From positions 1 to 64,000 of the forward strand of contig JABFUD020000275.1 in the NCBI GenBank assembly GCA_014529385.2: a stretch of DNA of 64,000 nt. Reading direction: 5' to 3'. This document shows, one piece after another, positions 42,195 through 54,738 of the stretch. Source of the stretch: Adiantum capillus-veneris. Taxonomy: Eukaryota > Streptophyta > Polypodiopsida > Polypodiales > Pteridaceae. A model generated the notes under the pieces. It worked only from the letters and a program-made list of their open reading frames with translations. It had not been told where the DNA came from and did no database searches. Within the stretch, counting starts at the first letter, position 1; each line of letters starts with the position of its first letter. A program made the translations under genes and the position numbers.

Positions 42195-43129
42195 CCCTTT
42201 TTGGAAGATAATACAAAATTCTATTATGTTGTCTTTGCAGGTGAAATTGACATTCAAAATCAAGGATCCAGTGTGCCACAAGTAGACAGCAACATTGAGG
42301 AGCTATGGCCTGATGCACGAAAACGTAGGCCACTTGGAAGCTTATATTCTTTTGAGAGAGATGGAGATAAACTAGTCTTTCAATCTTCCCACATCAATAG
42401 AGAAATGCAATCACCTTTAGGAGACATCATTATAGATGAGTGTGAGACGTAAAGAAACGTGTGCAATTTACAATTGTGTGCTGCAAATATATGGTCCCTT
42501 GTTTTGAGATTTATAAGTGCAAAAACTTAAATTGTTATCATTCTTTTGAATCGTATGCAGAAAATATTTCTCATGCAATCAGCATGAAGAAACATGCACT
42601 CATTCTTGATCTTAATGGAGTTTTACTCAGCAAAGAAGACAAGAGGAATCCATGTACAGATTGTGTCAAAATTGACCTTGGTCACACCACAATTATTGTT
42701 CGCCTGGGTTGTTTTGAATTTTTGGATGAGATATGTCAGTACTTTCATGTTGGTATTTGGTCAACCATGCTACAAAAGAATGTTTGCACTTATGTGAACA
42801 CTCTTGAAAAGCATGCACATAAAAAATATCATTTCTTTATGGTATGGGGACAAGAAGATTGCTACATCCATAATCTTCGAAAAGTGTATAGACCGGATAA
42901 GCCTAATGTTGAGGCTATGTTTAAGCCTTTGTTGAGGGTTTGGTATCAGTGCAGGAATTTATGCAATACAAAGAATACATTGCTTATTGATGATAGCCCT
43001 TTCAAGGGATGTATTAACCCAAATGATAACTGCTTATATCCTGAAAGTTTTCAAGGGAGGCCTGACTATCTTCTTTGCAATGATCTTCTACCATACCTTT
43101 TAAATCTAAATAATACAGATGAAATTTGA
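42195..43129 (+). CDS. FCP1/NIF-like HAD phosphatase-fold protein 1
   Basis: A candidate exon opens after TTTGCAG at 42240 (GEIDIQNQGSS ... SPLGDIIIDEC). After ATGCAG at 42560 the main domain reads KKHALILDLNGVLLSKED, an aromatic strand with FHVGIWSTMLQKNV, VWGQEDC, DKPN-EAMFKPLLRVW and NTLLIDDSPFKGCINP. This is the FCP1 homology/NLI-interacting fold. Motif I is D-L-N-G-V (second Asp is Asn, as I recall from plant members), and motif III D-D-S is kept. The donor after the first exon is uncertain, because GTGAGA would create a TAA. The first exon upstream is not seen. Role unknown; possibly a phosphatase or pseudophosphatase. Confidence 0.75.
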
Positions 43130-43760
43130 TCTGTTATTTCACTCAATCGGCTAGGAAAATCTCCAATCACAGAGGTTCATGACCTATTTACAAAGTTTCA
43201 AGACATTATGGAAGAATGGGGCATGTTCAATGTCCAAGTTCTAAGGGAAGAGCTTGACAACAATTCAGTCGAAGTGGAAAGCTCATCTTGTGCATCTTCA
43301 CAGCTACCATTGTGCAATAACAAGTTAAGTTATGTTCAAGAAAGTAGTAAACTCCTTAAGCAAGGATCCAGCTATGTTGGCATCCAAGTTTGGTGTGCCA
43401 CTATTATCTTCAAACCAGCTGAACTTGTTAAAATTGTCTCACAAAACAAAAAATTTGAGTGATCAACATGCTATTGCTTATGCTACTAGCTTGGGGTATG
43501 GTCGTGGTCATTTCATTAGCGGAGTTGCAGCAAAAGCATACATATCAAAGCTACAAAAGGTCTACTTAAGCTTATGGGTAGGACTCACTTTAGATTTATC
43601 AAAAAATATAAAAAATAAAATCAAATTTTTATCTAATCTATCATATTCGTTATTGCAGGTGGGAAAACAACCAGTAAGGGCTTGGCGTGCGCGTTGACTC
43701 AATTACCTGGAATGTTCACATACATCTAGATTGGTGGAAATGTGTTAAGAAGATTTTGAC
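43130..43760 (+). other. 3' region of FCP1-like protein 1 or a separate fragment
   Basis: Two overlapping frames, 43208-43462 (HDLFTKFQDIMEEWGMF leads in) and 43332-43697 (DQHAIAYATSLGYGRGHF), look partly coding. A GT-AG pair at about 43560 and 43658 could be an intron. No domain recognised. Confidence 0.35.
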
Positions 43761-44131
43761 CAAAACAATGTGTTGGGCTCTAGTATTGCAGCCAAAACAA
43801 TGTGTTGGGTCCAATTATTTGAACATGAACCAAATATGTACACTTTTATATTTCATCAACTAGATGTTATTCAGCCTTGGAAAAGAAGTCTCTCTTTTAT
43901 CTTTGTGGTTGGAGCTCTTTGTACAAGATTTCTTCTGTGTATTGAAGAAAAATATTTTCTTTTGTTGTCTTCTCAAGGTTGTCTATATATATCATGGATA
44001 AAATAAATAATGTTGGTGCATAGTGTGTTAATTGAAAATAATATTTCTTCCATTGACCATCATGCCTTTTTTTTAGAACAGGAGATTCTGAAGCATATAA
44101 ATTTGATTTCAAATGTACAAAGCATTTACTA

Positions 44132-44758
44132 TTGAGGTGGAACATGTCATTGAGGACTCATAGGCCTAGAAGGAAATTGATTCCACCACCCTCAGATACT
44201 ATACGGAAACAAAGAAGAGTATTGATCCTTGAACTCAATGGTGTTTTACTTAAGACCATTGAAATGCAACATGGTGATGTATGCCCAGATTGGGGAAAAC
44301 ATATGCATCTCGTTGAAGAGAGTACAAATGTGTGGCATTTTATTCGCAAATATGCATTCACTTTCCTTGATTTTAGCATGCAATGGTTTGAGGTGTGGAT
44401 TTGGAGCACTAATAGATTGCAAAGGACTCGTCGTATTCTTGAGTTATGCTTTCCACAACACCATCAAAAATTTAATGTCATAGCAGGACAAGCAGCATGC
44501 CAAAAGACAGATCTTCTAATTGGATATCGATTTGTATACCACAAGAACTTGGATGTAGCATGGATAATTTTTCATGATCTGGATGGAAATAATACCTTAA
44601 TTTTTAACGAGGCTCTTTACAGTGTAATGTGGAATATGCCCGGAACTTACTTGATTTTTTTAAAAATGTGGAATCAATCAAATGAAGAGCTTGAAAGTTT
44701 TTTGGAGAGAACAATCACTGCATGGTTAATTGGTTGGATCTATGCAAGGGACAAATGA
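44132..44758 (+). CDS. FCP1/NIF-like protein 2 with degenerate catalytic motifs
   Basis: A 208-codon frame with TTG at its left edge; the first ATG is at 44144. It is a paralogue of the protein at 42561-43129: RRVLILELNGVLLKT at motif I, then FEVWIWSTNRLQRTRRILEL, a helical part, and NTLIFNEALYSVMW at motif III. The nucleophile Asp of motif I is Glu and the D-D-S of motif III is N-E-A, so phosphatase chemistry is very unlikely. The long uninterrupted frame is still notable for this TE-rich setting. It could be a pseudophosphatase, a diverged adapter or a young pseudogene. Confidence 0.65.
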   Translation: MRWNMSLRTHRPRRKLIPPPSDTIRKQRRVLILELNGVLLKTIEMQHGDVCPDWGKHMHLVEESTNVWHFIRKYAFTFLDFSMQWFEVWIWSTNRLQRTRRILELCFPQHHQKFNVIAGQAACQKTDLLIGYRFVYHKNLDVAWIIFHDLDGNNTLIFNEALYSVMWNMPGTYLIFLKMWNQSNEELESFLERTITAWLIGWIYARDK

Positions 44759-45362
44759 GAGTATACTTGCAATATGTTGGTAAATGAAGCAGCTTGTGAT
44801 AGAGAAACCTTGTACGTATTGGAGCAATACATGAGAAAACGCAAAGTTTAATGATGTATTTATAGTCATTGAGCCTCTTGACATAGTATCATTTCCTCAG
44901 ATGAGTTGTACAATACTTGGATCCATGTAAATATGTGAATTGAATTTTATTTTTTATCTTGGTGTTTCTAAACACCACACTATTTTGAGGTCCCTTCAAT
45001 TCTAAAATTTGTTTTTGATTATTGTAGATTCTTTTTATGAGTGTTGATATAGCCAATTCTTTAACGTTAATGTCTCAAATCTGAGCTATTGATTCAAAGA
45101 ACTTTTTCTATTTGAATAATGTAGTATAATGCAAATTGAGTTAGTGCCATGCTTCCCTCATTCTTTTGATGTCATTGTAGTTGATGCATATAAGTTTTTA
45201 TATAAATACACATATCCCTATAGATATGTGTTAAGGGGTATATGAAACATAGAGTGTAACCATGAATAGATGATAGCTCAAACTACACAAAAATACTAAG
45301 TTTTTTAATAGCGTTATAAGAAATGGGACTTGAATAATTCCCAAAATTCCTAAATAGGTCTT
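44759..45362. other. Stretch without a recognisable gene
   Basis: AT-rich flank 3' of the FCP1-like gene. No coding frame or element end was identified before the Copia fragment at 45363. Confidence 0.5.
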
Positions 45363-45936
45363 AGGGGGGATCATTGCCGCCAGAATTAGATGCTTTTTCA
45401 GACTCAGATTGGGTTGGTTGTTTTGACATGCGAGTATCCACAAGTGGTTTTTGTTTCATGCTTGGTAGTTCATGTATATCATGGTTGAGCAAGAAGAAAC
45501 CTCCTGTGGCCACTTTGAGTTGTGAGACTGAGTACAGGGCAATCTTCACAGCTATGGTTGAGTGTGTATGGCTCAGACGACTTATAGCTGATTTGGGTGT
45601 TGGACAGGATACTGCTGCCAAACTATCTACACTGACAGTCAAAGTGCATTGGAAATTGCAAAGAACCCAGTTTTTCATGCTCGCACAAAGCACAATGAGG
45701 TGCATTACCACTATGTCAGTTAGAGGCTCTCAGCATGAGAGATTAGCTTGGCTTATGTGCCAACACAAGACAACCTTGCAGATCTTTTCACAAAGGCATT
45801 GTCTCGTGAGAAGCTCGAAGCTTTCTACAAAGCTTTGGGCTTACTCCCCTTTGTGTACTGATCATGTCCTTAGGGCATGGCACTTCCCTTTACTCATGTG
45901 CCAGCTCTCATTCACCACATCACTCCAGGGGGGATT
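45363..45936 (+). pseudogene. Copia RNase H C-terminal end
   Basis: The plus frame has LDAFSDSDWVGCFDMRVSTSG, SCISWLSKKKPPVATLSCETEYRA and ECVWLRRLIADLG. After a frameshift near 45630 come TDSQSALEIAKNPVFHARTK and then an NLADLFTKALSREKLEAFYKALG-like tail. The run GGGGGGA and LTR follow, as the polypurine tract should. The RT and integrase parts are absent. The left break at about 45363 is abrupt. Confidence 0.9.
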
Positions 45937-46161
45937 TGTTACCATATACATGTGGTAGTGATGTGTGAACACACTAGGACCATCGGGGCATTTTTTCTCT
46001 CTTTAGGAGGTTTTCTCCCCCGTGCATTGTATATCCGCCCATCACTCTAGGTCTATATATATTTCCATTGCACACTAAGTAACACACTCTCTTTTGTGTG
46101 CCTTGAGCTTCCTTCATCTTCTCCAAGCTGTGTGCGTTTCTCTGCAACCCTAATTCCAACA
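45937..46161 (+). mobile_element. Copia 3' LTR
   Basis: The 225-bp block reads TGTTACCATATACAT to CTAATTCCAACA, directly after polypurine CAGGGGGGATT. It is about 85% identical by eye to the LTR at 17866. Confidence 0.85.
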
Positions 46162-46382
46162 AGATTCTCTATTACCTATGAGGGGACGTAACCTGCAAGC
46201 AACACTTGAGCTAAAACTACCCTATATATGTAACCACACATACATAACGTACATAAACCCCTACATACAGAGTTTTGAGTATTTCCAAAATCCCCCCTAT
46301 CTTAAGTATACTAATCCTATTATATTGCTGAACTAAAAATAAAATAATCAGTCCTTTACTAAATTTTACCAACAAGTACACG
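46162..46382. other. Junction between the Copia LTR and the right-hand duplication copy
   Basis: AT-rich, about 220 bp, without a gene. Homology to the left end of the window starts at about 46383 (TCACCTACACG). Confidence 0.6.
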
Positions 46383-46383
46383 T

Positions 46384-49300
46384 CACCTACACGTGCCATA
46401 GTAGATTCTACCTTACTCTTGGAGGAACATGGAGATGTTGTGAAGGTGTTGATGGAACTTAAGATTATTATGGTTGAAAATTGAAAGCTCTCAACTTACT
46501 TGCGACAAAAATATGCGAAGTTAATGGACATAGTGTGATTTCCAAATACAATTGCATCTCTACATCTCTCAAAATTGTGAATAAAAGATGAAAATTTAAT
46601 GGATAAAGCTTCAAACAATGTGATTTTCAGTCTTAAATACAATTGCATGCTATTGCAAGACAAAGAATCCATCTTGACTAATCAAATGTAAGAAACTTCT
46701 CTTGAAATTACCAACAATGAATTTTACAAAGAGCACAGGCTACTCCCCATTCTCAAATTTTCTTTCAATCATCTTACCATGCAATCCTCCTTTTTCACAG
46801 CTCTCCACCAGTTAAGTCTTTCTTTGGCTCTTTCTTACCCTCTTTCCCTACTGCAGCCTAGTATGATTAATGACATTGAAACCATGAGCTTGGCAGTGGC
46901 TGCTGCAACCAAAAGTGCAATCTCAAGTAGCAAGAAAGAATTTATGGTTGCAACATAGATATGGTAACATGTTGAAATGAAGAACTACAAACAACAGTGG
47001 AACTTGAAATGGGTAATCATGCACTACCTGTTGTCAAAAGTGTGACTTAGAGATTCTATAGATTTTCCTCGTGAAGGAAACAACTGTCTTTTATAGAAAC
47101 TCAAGGACATAAATCTGTTGGTAAGCTAATCCCTTCTAAAATGCATTCACCTAAAGCTTTTGATAATCTATTCCCTTCTCCAAATTCATTCACCTATACT
47201 TGCACCAAAAAAGGGCTGGGTTGTTTTAACCAGATGTGCTAAAAGACCTTTCTCCAATTTCAATCACCTTGCACCTTATGCAAGACTCATGGGAGGAGGA
47301 CCAAAATAGCTAAAGGTCCAAATCCTCATTGAAGGTTTTTCTTTATTTCTCTATTAATTATTCCAATTGTGAATTTGAATGTCAATGAGGTATAATGCAT
47401 GAAACATAAGCACTAATTCCATAAGTAGATCAAATTTAATCACTAGATCAAGCTTGATTATTTTTTCCTTATAAAGACATTCACATAAATGTCAAAAATA
47501 GAGAAGTAGAATGCATTAATCAATAATCATTGATTCAATAATTTTAACTTTGAATGTTATGAATTTACAACTTGTAGCTAGACAAATATAAAACTACATT
47601 TTAGAAATTAGCACTATCAAAAGGTAAGAAGACTTTTAACTCTTATGGGAGAACTGCATCAGGGAGGTGGCATCCATCAAGGATACCATCATTCTTTAAG
47701 AAAAGTATTGTATGAAAGAATCAACTTGTTAGAAAGACCGTGAAAGATCCATGAGCTAAATACAATCTGCTCTTGAGCAGAGCCTCTAGGTGCAAGCTAG
47801 CAGCAACCCAATCAGTGATTGACCCATCAAATATATATCATTCTAGGTAGCATGCAAGGGATGTTAAGGTGACCAATGACCTGCAACAAAGATATACGAT
47901 CACACTCAATTCACATATGGGTCATGTTGTTCTTATCCCTAGCAAACCCACACCCTACAAGATATTGGAAAAATATTTACGTGAACATGCATTGAAAGCA
48001 TGACCTTTACAAAAATGGGTAAATGATTCATAACTTTGGAGAGAAATCCAACTCATTTGATCATTGGAAGCAGCTCCTCCATGAATATATGAGAGTGCTA
48101 TAAGATGCCTATCACCAAAGATGCATGTTCAATGGAGAGCAAACCTACTTGCTTTGAGAATGTGTTTTTGAATGGACATGAAAGAGCTACAGAGAATCTC
48201 AAATGATCCACTACATGGACTATACATGTATAATCTAAGTTACTAAAACGTCAATGTAAGCACTAATCAAAACTAAGTATTTGTGACATTCAACATGACC
48301 ATTCCAGGCCTAGGTGCAGCTCTAGAAATTTAGCTTTCAATCATCACAAAGGTTGAAACTAGACAAATAGATGCAGTTATAAATATTTCAAAGACACCAT
48401 GTAACTACACATGGTCCAAAAGGAAACAACCCACAAACACGGCTAAATAGTCCTAAAAAGCTAGCACCTCTATAATGAGACAAATAGGTTTCTCATAAGT
48501 AGCATACTTGTGCTTTGGAGACATCAAATAGGCAAGTTTTTTCCCTTGTGACTTGGCAAGAAGAGCAAGGAGATAACCTCTCAAGCTCTGCTTTTCTTCT
48601 TGATTCTCTAAGGTAAAAAACCTTCATGTTGCATTCACTAATGCATGGGGGAATAAAAAGGGCTTAGATTAAAGAAAAGATCCACAGATAGATGCCTTGA
48701 AGCACCTTGCATGTGGGGAGATGCAGCATTTAAAGAGCGTCGATTGAAAATATGTGTAACCTGCAAGATACAAAAAAGAAGCATTATGAACCAAAATGAT
48801 AAGATTCCATCAGTCAAGTTTAAGCATACCACAAAATTTTTCACCAACTACAAGAAATATGCACAGAAGATTGAAAAAAATACATGTAACATGAGTGGAA
48901 GCAAGCGATTAGACTCACAACAATAGCAAAAGAAAAATCATAATGGCTAAACAATAATTGAACCTCACAACAGTAGCAAGAGTTATGGAAAACTTTAATG
49001 TTTTCTAGAATGACTTCATCTTGGCCTTGATATGGACCTTCTATAGAGTTTTTTATGTTTACCATCCCTAGGAAATTTGAGGGTGGATGATCTAGAGTGC
49101 ACTTGTCCCTGCAATTTAGCTCTTTGGAGCACACTGATTTGCAGTGAAAACTCTTTGTAGAAAAATATTGGTGTGTTCAATTTAGATCTAAGAAAATACA
49201 CTCTCAACAAAAGCTTGATGAGTTTTGAGCTCACATGTGCACGCATGCAAACAACACAACAAAGACTCATTTTGGGTCAGACATGCAAGCGTAAACATCC

Positions 49301-49716
49301 TACACCAAGATCAATGCAAGTAGCTACACACCATTCCCTATGCCATATGATAAAACATTTTTGAAAGCAATGTTGACAAACCTAACCTCATCAATGATGG
49401 AGTCAAGCAAAGGTGAGTGTGAGCCGTTGCCAGATCTTGCGGCCTTGAGAGGAAGCACAACAGCTCAAAAACAAAGGTGAATATGTGGTTAGGTTGGTGT
49501 CTTTGATGTTTTTGCTATGGGAACAACTGCACGAGGGAATACCAAGAACAAGGGCCATTGCATCCAGGTGCGAGCTCTTGAGAGAGAGAGAGTACAACAA
49601 AGACATCACCTCCAAGGGAAAGGGCAAGACACATAGCAAAGCTACAGGCTCCATTACTACTGTTGGGAGAGGGGAAGAATAACATGAGTGGGTAAATGAT
49701 AAAATTTCTCATAAAC
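46384..49716. other. Stretch without a recognisable gene (right copy)
   Basis: Counterpart of 1-3318, with the same absence of assignable genes. The two frames near 49390-49682 are the same as at 2990-3285. Confidence 0.6.
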
Positions 49717-50030
49717 TGTTAACCCTGACAGCTCACGAACACCCTATCACCTACGACAGACACCGTATTATTTATTTGGTAGAGTTAAAGACCGGGCTTG
49801 TTGGTCCAATAGGAAAAAGGGTAAGAGTGATCGCCGGTGACAGGTGCACTCTAACAGGAACATTCAAGGGTTAGTTGGCTAAGTATGGGCGCCCAAGTGT
49901 GAATGGGGCGAGCTCATATAAAAGTCACCTAAACCTAAAAATCATGCATTCTCTCATTTGTGCAATTGAAGAGTGCTCTTGCTCCATCTCCATCTTCTTC
50001 TTCTTCATCTCCTTGTGTGTGTGTATGCGT

Positions 50031-50124
<94 letters not shown>

Positions 50125-50260
50125 AAGCATTACAACGATGGCACAGCGGCGGCGAAGCGGTTGAGTGAGACGCAACGGTGGTTCCTTCTTCTTTGCAGTG
50201 AGGAATCCTCCACAAAGGGGAGCATAGGTCGATGATCGACACGTGCAAAAAATGCGCACA
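49717..50260 (+). mobile_element. 5' LTR of GP retroelement (right copy)
   Basis: Counterpart of 3319-3860, with (GA)44 at 50035-50122. The primer-binding site TGGCGCCGTTGCTGGGGA follows at 50265-50282. Confidence 0.85.
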
Positions 50261-51020
50261 TTTTTGGCGCCGTTGCTGGGGAAATGCCTTACACTAAGCT
50301 CGAGTAGCACTCTATGCTGTGTTGTGGTGCAATTTCAAATGTAGGAAAGGTAGAGAAGGAAGGTGTGTGTTGAGAAGAAGTTTGTTTTGCTGCTGTGTAT
50401 TGTTTTGCTAATAAGGTATAGAAAGTACTGTGTTTTTTCTGTTCATAAGGTGTTTTCTCTGTGATAAGGTGTTAGAATTAAGGTAGTAGATCCATAATGT
50501 TAGTTCTGTGTAAAGTACAGTAAGTAGTTCTATTAACTAATGAGTTGTTGTAGTAGTGTGTTAGTGTGTAACAGTAGCTCTATTAGTTGTAAGTAGGTAG
50601 GTTAGGTGTATGTGTGCTCGCGCACACAGCATGACCGCGTCGACCTTATCCTAGAAAATAAAAAATAAAATAAATAAAATAAAAATAAAATTTAGAGGTA
50701 GGACCAAGCTCAGGAATATTTTCCAGGCCCAAGCCCAAGCCCAAGCCCAAGTCCAAGCCCACGATCAGGCTCAGGCCTTAGTCCCCCTTTAAAATTACAT
50801 ATTTTAGTCTCACGTGTAGGTAAAATTTGACCTTTTTGAGAGCCAATGGAGCTTCGGGTAACCGAACGCAGTTCTATAAAGCAACCACAATCCCCTGAGC
50901 AATTTGCTTGTTTTGAGCTATCACATGCTCTAATCCAAAACCAATCATTAAAAAACATCAAAAAACGAGTGAAAACGGACGCCTAAAAAGTAAGCGGTTA
51001 ACCTTCGAGGTTATTCGCCG

Positions 51021-51690
51021 ATGCTTGTAGGGGGCCAGAGGCACATGCATCTACACTCTGGTCATGTGCTAGAGGCCGAGCAACTAGAGAGCATTTTGAC
51101 TTATGCGAGTTCTCAATATCCACCTACCTTATGTTCCGAGCCCTCGACGGGGACCCAAGGTAGTACAAACCAAGACCCAAACATAGTGGCTAGTGACTCT
51201 TCCTCTGACTACGACGTCATGGAGGGTTTCCCAATGCCTAATCCAGATAGCTCAAGCCAATACATGCATGCCATGGGTCCACGGTCTGGGCTGAGCGTGC
51301 TTAGCCGCTTGAAGGAAACCTTTAGTAGAGCCACTCGCTCCGAACATGGAGCTAACGATGTAAATGAGGGGGGCGGGGAAGTAAATTATCCATTCATGAC
51401 CAACGTAGACCTCATGCTCTTGGAAAGTGTACACGTGAATACTCCATTCACTGCACCCCCTGACTCTTCCCCTTCAAGGTTATATTACCTTATGGTAGAA
51501 GCCTTGCCGAAGTTCAAGAGGTTGAGCGATATATCATTGCGGCTAGGGAAAAGGAAATTGAGAGCTTACGCAAGGCGGAGCAACAAAGAGAGTTAAAAGC
51601 GAAAGCCCCTATGTCAATACCTTTGCTAGGAGAGCAACCGAGTGCTCCTAAATTAGCGACCACTAAGGGTCAACCATAGAGAGCCACATT
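51021..51690 (+). pseudogene. GP gag, N-terminal part (right copy)
   Basis: The frame 51021-51596 reads 191 codons because a C is present that the left copy lacks. Past about residue 147 it has left the original frame: the homologous RSLAEVQEVERY continuation is in another frame. So this copy is also broken. Confidence 0.75.
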
Positions 51691-51795
51691 GCATCTAGTT
51701 CAAAAGACACCCCTAGCACCTCAAGCCTAGATGGGGCCTTCCTAAATGAGAACAAGGAGTACGAACTACAAACAAAAACTCTAACCGACCTATAC

Positions 51796-53064
51796 ATAGG
51801 TCACATCTATCACGTGGGTTGGTTAGATGTCCTCCAGTCCACAACGGGTGCTACTAGTTTGGAGGATCAACAACAAAGAGTTTGTGAGGTCATCCATAGG
51901 GTTATTGAGCTAGAGAGACAGAACAAGGGGATCCACATGCCTTCAACGGGTCTCATGAGATTCTTGGATACAAGGAAGGCTAAACAACCAACCTTATCGC
52001 AAATGGAGACTCCCTCTGTAAATCCGATGGATCCCCCATATGTTGTTTCGCCAGGGGTCTCAGTGCAATCTGAGCCCACCGGTGATAGCTTTACTTTTCC
52101 AAGTCTAGCTCATCTTTCCCTTGATGACACCACGGCTACCATGCCTACCCCAATGATGGGCATGCCAGGAAACACGCCATGGATCTCATTTTTTATTAAA
52201 GCACCACTACATGGTAGCTCAATGCCTGCAACAGTACCTACAAATGTGTACCAATCGTATACACCCATGGGTCATCGCACTCATGTATTCCCTACCCCTC
52301 CCATTTTTTCAACAACCCATGCTCCACAACCCCTCCCATTTCCATGGGACCATGCCGGATAGCATTAGCATGTCACATCCGACATCTGCTATGCCTAGGG
52401 ACACATATATGAACTTTGGACCACCACATGGCACAACACCGTACCCAACGTGGAGCCCAAGGGCTTCCTACGTGCCAAGCCCAATGCCAATACCTACTCT
52501 GCATGTAGTCTCTGGAGCGCCTTCACCCACAGTGCCTGCTCACTTAGGTGACTTGGAAACATTTTCTTAAGCTCTCGGCCAATATATGCTAAGAAATATG
52601 CATAACAGGCCTGATAGAGAACCTAGAAGTAAAGCAGTACAAATAGCCAAGCTCACACAAAAATTTAGTGGAGATGGGGATGTGAGAAAGCATATCGAAC
52701 TGTTTTTGAACAAATATGTGAGTCTCTATTAGAACACAATGACCTGCATAAGAGTAATGCTTTAAGCCTAACCTTAAGTGGGAAGGCTAGGGATTGGTAT
52801 AGAACCCTAAGGGTGGAAGAAAAAATGATTTACCCTACTCTTAGGACACTATTCTTAAAAGAATACATACAAGAGGGAGTGCTTTGGGGTGTAGCCTCTC
52901 AGCTCCAGAAAGCCCAACAAGAGGAAGGAGAGTCAGTGAGAGACTTAATTAGTCACTTGAAGCATTTTAATTCTCGTTGTAATTCAAGTGAGCGCTTCAA
53001 TAATAATCAATTCTTGATAGATTCATTAGGGGATTACAACATGAGGATATCTACAATGGCCTAG
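51796..53064 (+). pseudogene. GP gag, proline-rich and capsid-like parts (right copy)
   Basis: Same pieces as at 5395-6664: 51814-52362 (Pro-rich), 52211-52570, and 52813-53064 (capsid-like). One T less near 52588 changes the frame between them relative to the left copy. Confidence 0.7.
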
Positions 53065-53114
53065 TCATTAGAGGTATCACCACTTGGGAAGCAGTCACCA
53101 CCAATGCGATCCAA

Positions 53115-54008
53115 TTGGAGGATAATTTAATTATTCAAGGAGAAAGAGTGTTTGTTGAGCCTAAATCTATTAGCTCGCAAGCATCGGGGCATTGGCCAAT
53201 GACTCTAAATTCTATTGCTAAGGAGCCAAAGATATCTGAGATGACTTTAACAGATCCCACCAAGGCCATTCAAGAGAGTCTTAGAGACAATCGTGCTCCG
53301 CAAAACAATTATATGTATCCAAGAAGGGAGCAATGGTGCTCACTATGCTATGGAACTCATAGTACCAGTGAATGCCCTACTTTTAGAGTAAAATTCAATG
53401 GGAACTGCAATGCTTGTGGGAGGTATGGTCATCACGCTAAGGATTGCATAGTATTTAATCATGCGATGGACAATAGACCAACTTTAGCATGGAAAAACAC
53501 ACCTCAAGTGCCTCCATTGATGCCGGCCTCACCTCTTGAACAAATGTCACAACACATGGTCCCTCAGGCCCAAAATGTTGTTCAAACAACACCCTTACCA
53601 CCTCCAATGCTAGGACCGCAACCACCACATCCGAGAATAACTTCTATGAATCAAGTGGGTTGTGAGTCATCTATTGCTTGTTTGGAAGGCTGTGAGGAAG
53701 ATATAGACCCTAATATTGCCTATGGGATGGATGCGTTTGAAGAAAGTCCACAATACTACATGGAGGACTATTGGGGACAAGTCAAACATGTCTATCAAGT
53801 AGCTGCTCTTGCTGAAAGAGGCCAAAATATCAATTACACTGCTACAAGACCACCTCTTCAATGCTATGAGTGTGGAGGTCCACATCGTGTGGCCGAGTGT
53901 CCTATTAGGCTACAAAAGAACGCTAAATTAATGCAAACCAATCAAGCGAGCACGTCTACAATGTCGATACTCATGTGTAATAAGATGTGGCATAGATCAT
54001 TTGATTGA
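53115..54008 (+). CDS. GP gag nucleocapsid with zinc knuckles (right copy)
   Basis: 297 codons, identical to 6715-7608 except residue 6 Ile for Met. The zinc-knuckle residues are unchanged. Confidence 0.75.
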   Translation: MEDNLIIQGERVFVEPKSISSQASGHWPMTLNSIAKEPKISEMTLTDPTKAIQESLRDNRAPQNNYMYPRREQWCSLCYGTHSTSECPTFRVKFNGNCNACGRYGHHAKDCIVFNHAMDNRPTLAWKNTPQVPPLMPASPLEQMSQHMVPQAQNVVQTTPLPPPMLGPQPPHPRITSMNQVGCESSIACLEGCEEDIDPNIAYGMDAFEESPQYYMEDYWGQVKHVYQVAALAERGQNINYTATRPPLQCYECGGPHRVAECPIRLQKNAKLMQTNQASTSTMSILMCNKMWHRSFD

Positions 54009-54738
54009 CCAATGTCCAAATAATCCAACTGCACCGAATATCACCCCATTAAACTTGATTGAGGTTACCGAGGAGCCATCACAAAGAACACCTGTGGTAC
54101 CAATAAACGTACTCATACGATCGATGCTCCAAAAAAAAAATTATATTCTTGAGAAAAGAGACATGACATCAATTGCCCAATCTCAGAAAAAGAAGAAAAC
54201 ACGAAGGAAGAGATCACAAAAAGCAGTGAAGTCACAGACCCCAGTTCAAAGACCAACGTAGGGACTGGTGACGACCCCGTATATATGAGCGACGCTAAGA
54301 GGATTCTAATTCAGGTGAAACAATGGAGACCAAAATGACCACTAAGATAGAAACCAACAAGGAAGATGTCCATGAACCACAATGGCCAGGATCCAAGAAG
54401 AATAGAGGACCTTATCCAAACCCTACGGAGGAGATCGAGTGAGTCAAGCAATTATGGAGTTTGGTAGAAGATACCCAAAGGGATCTAGAGCCAGCACCTA
54501 GGCAGATCCAGATTATAGACACAGTGTTCCCTATGCAACAACAACCTCACCAAGTCCATAGACCCTTAGCCATACCTAGTGTCATCCAAGAAGAAAGTGA
54601 CGTAAAGTCATGGGAAAGTGGGCGTACTCACTTCTTGATTGAAAGAATGTTTACAGAGGGACTACCTGATCCTATCAAAGAAATGGAGATCCCATCTTCC
54701 CCACGTCAAGGGACTGAAGCCCAAAAGATGTTGCCAAA

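Noticed and set aside
17866-46161. One complete Copia element with all of 18078-45936 as nested insertions
   Set aside because: The LTR family and part order fit, but the 5-bp flanks differ (ACGTT and AGATT) and RT, integrase and most of gag are missing. Kept as two family fragments.
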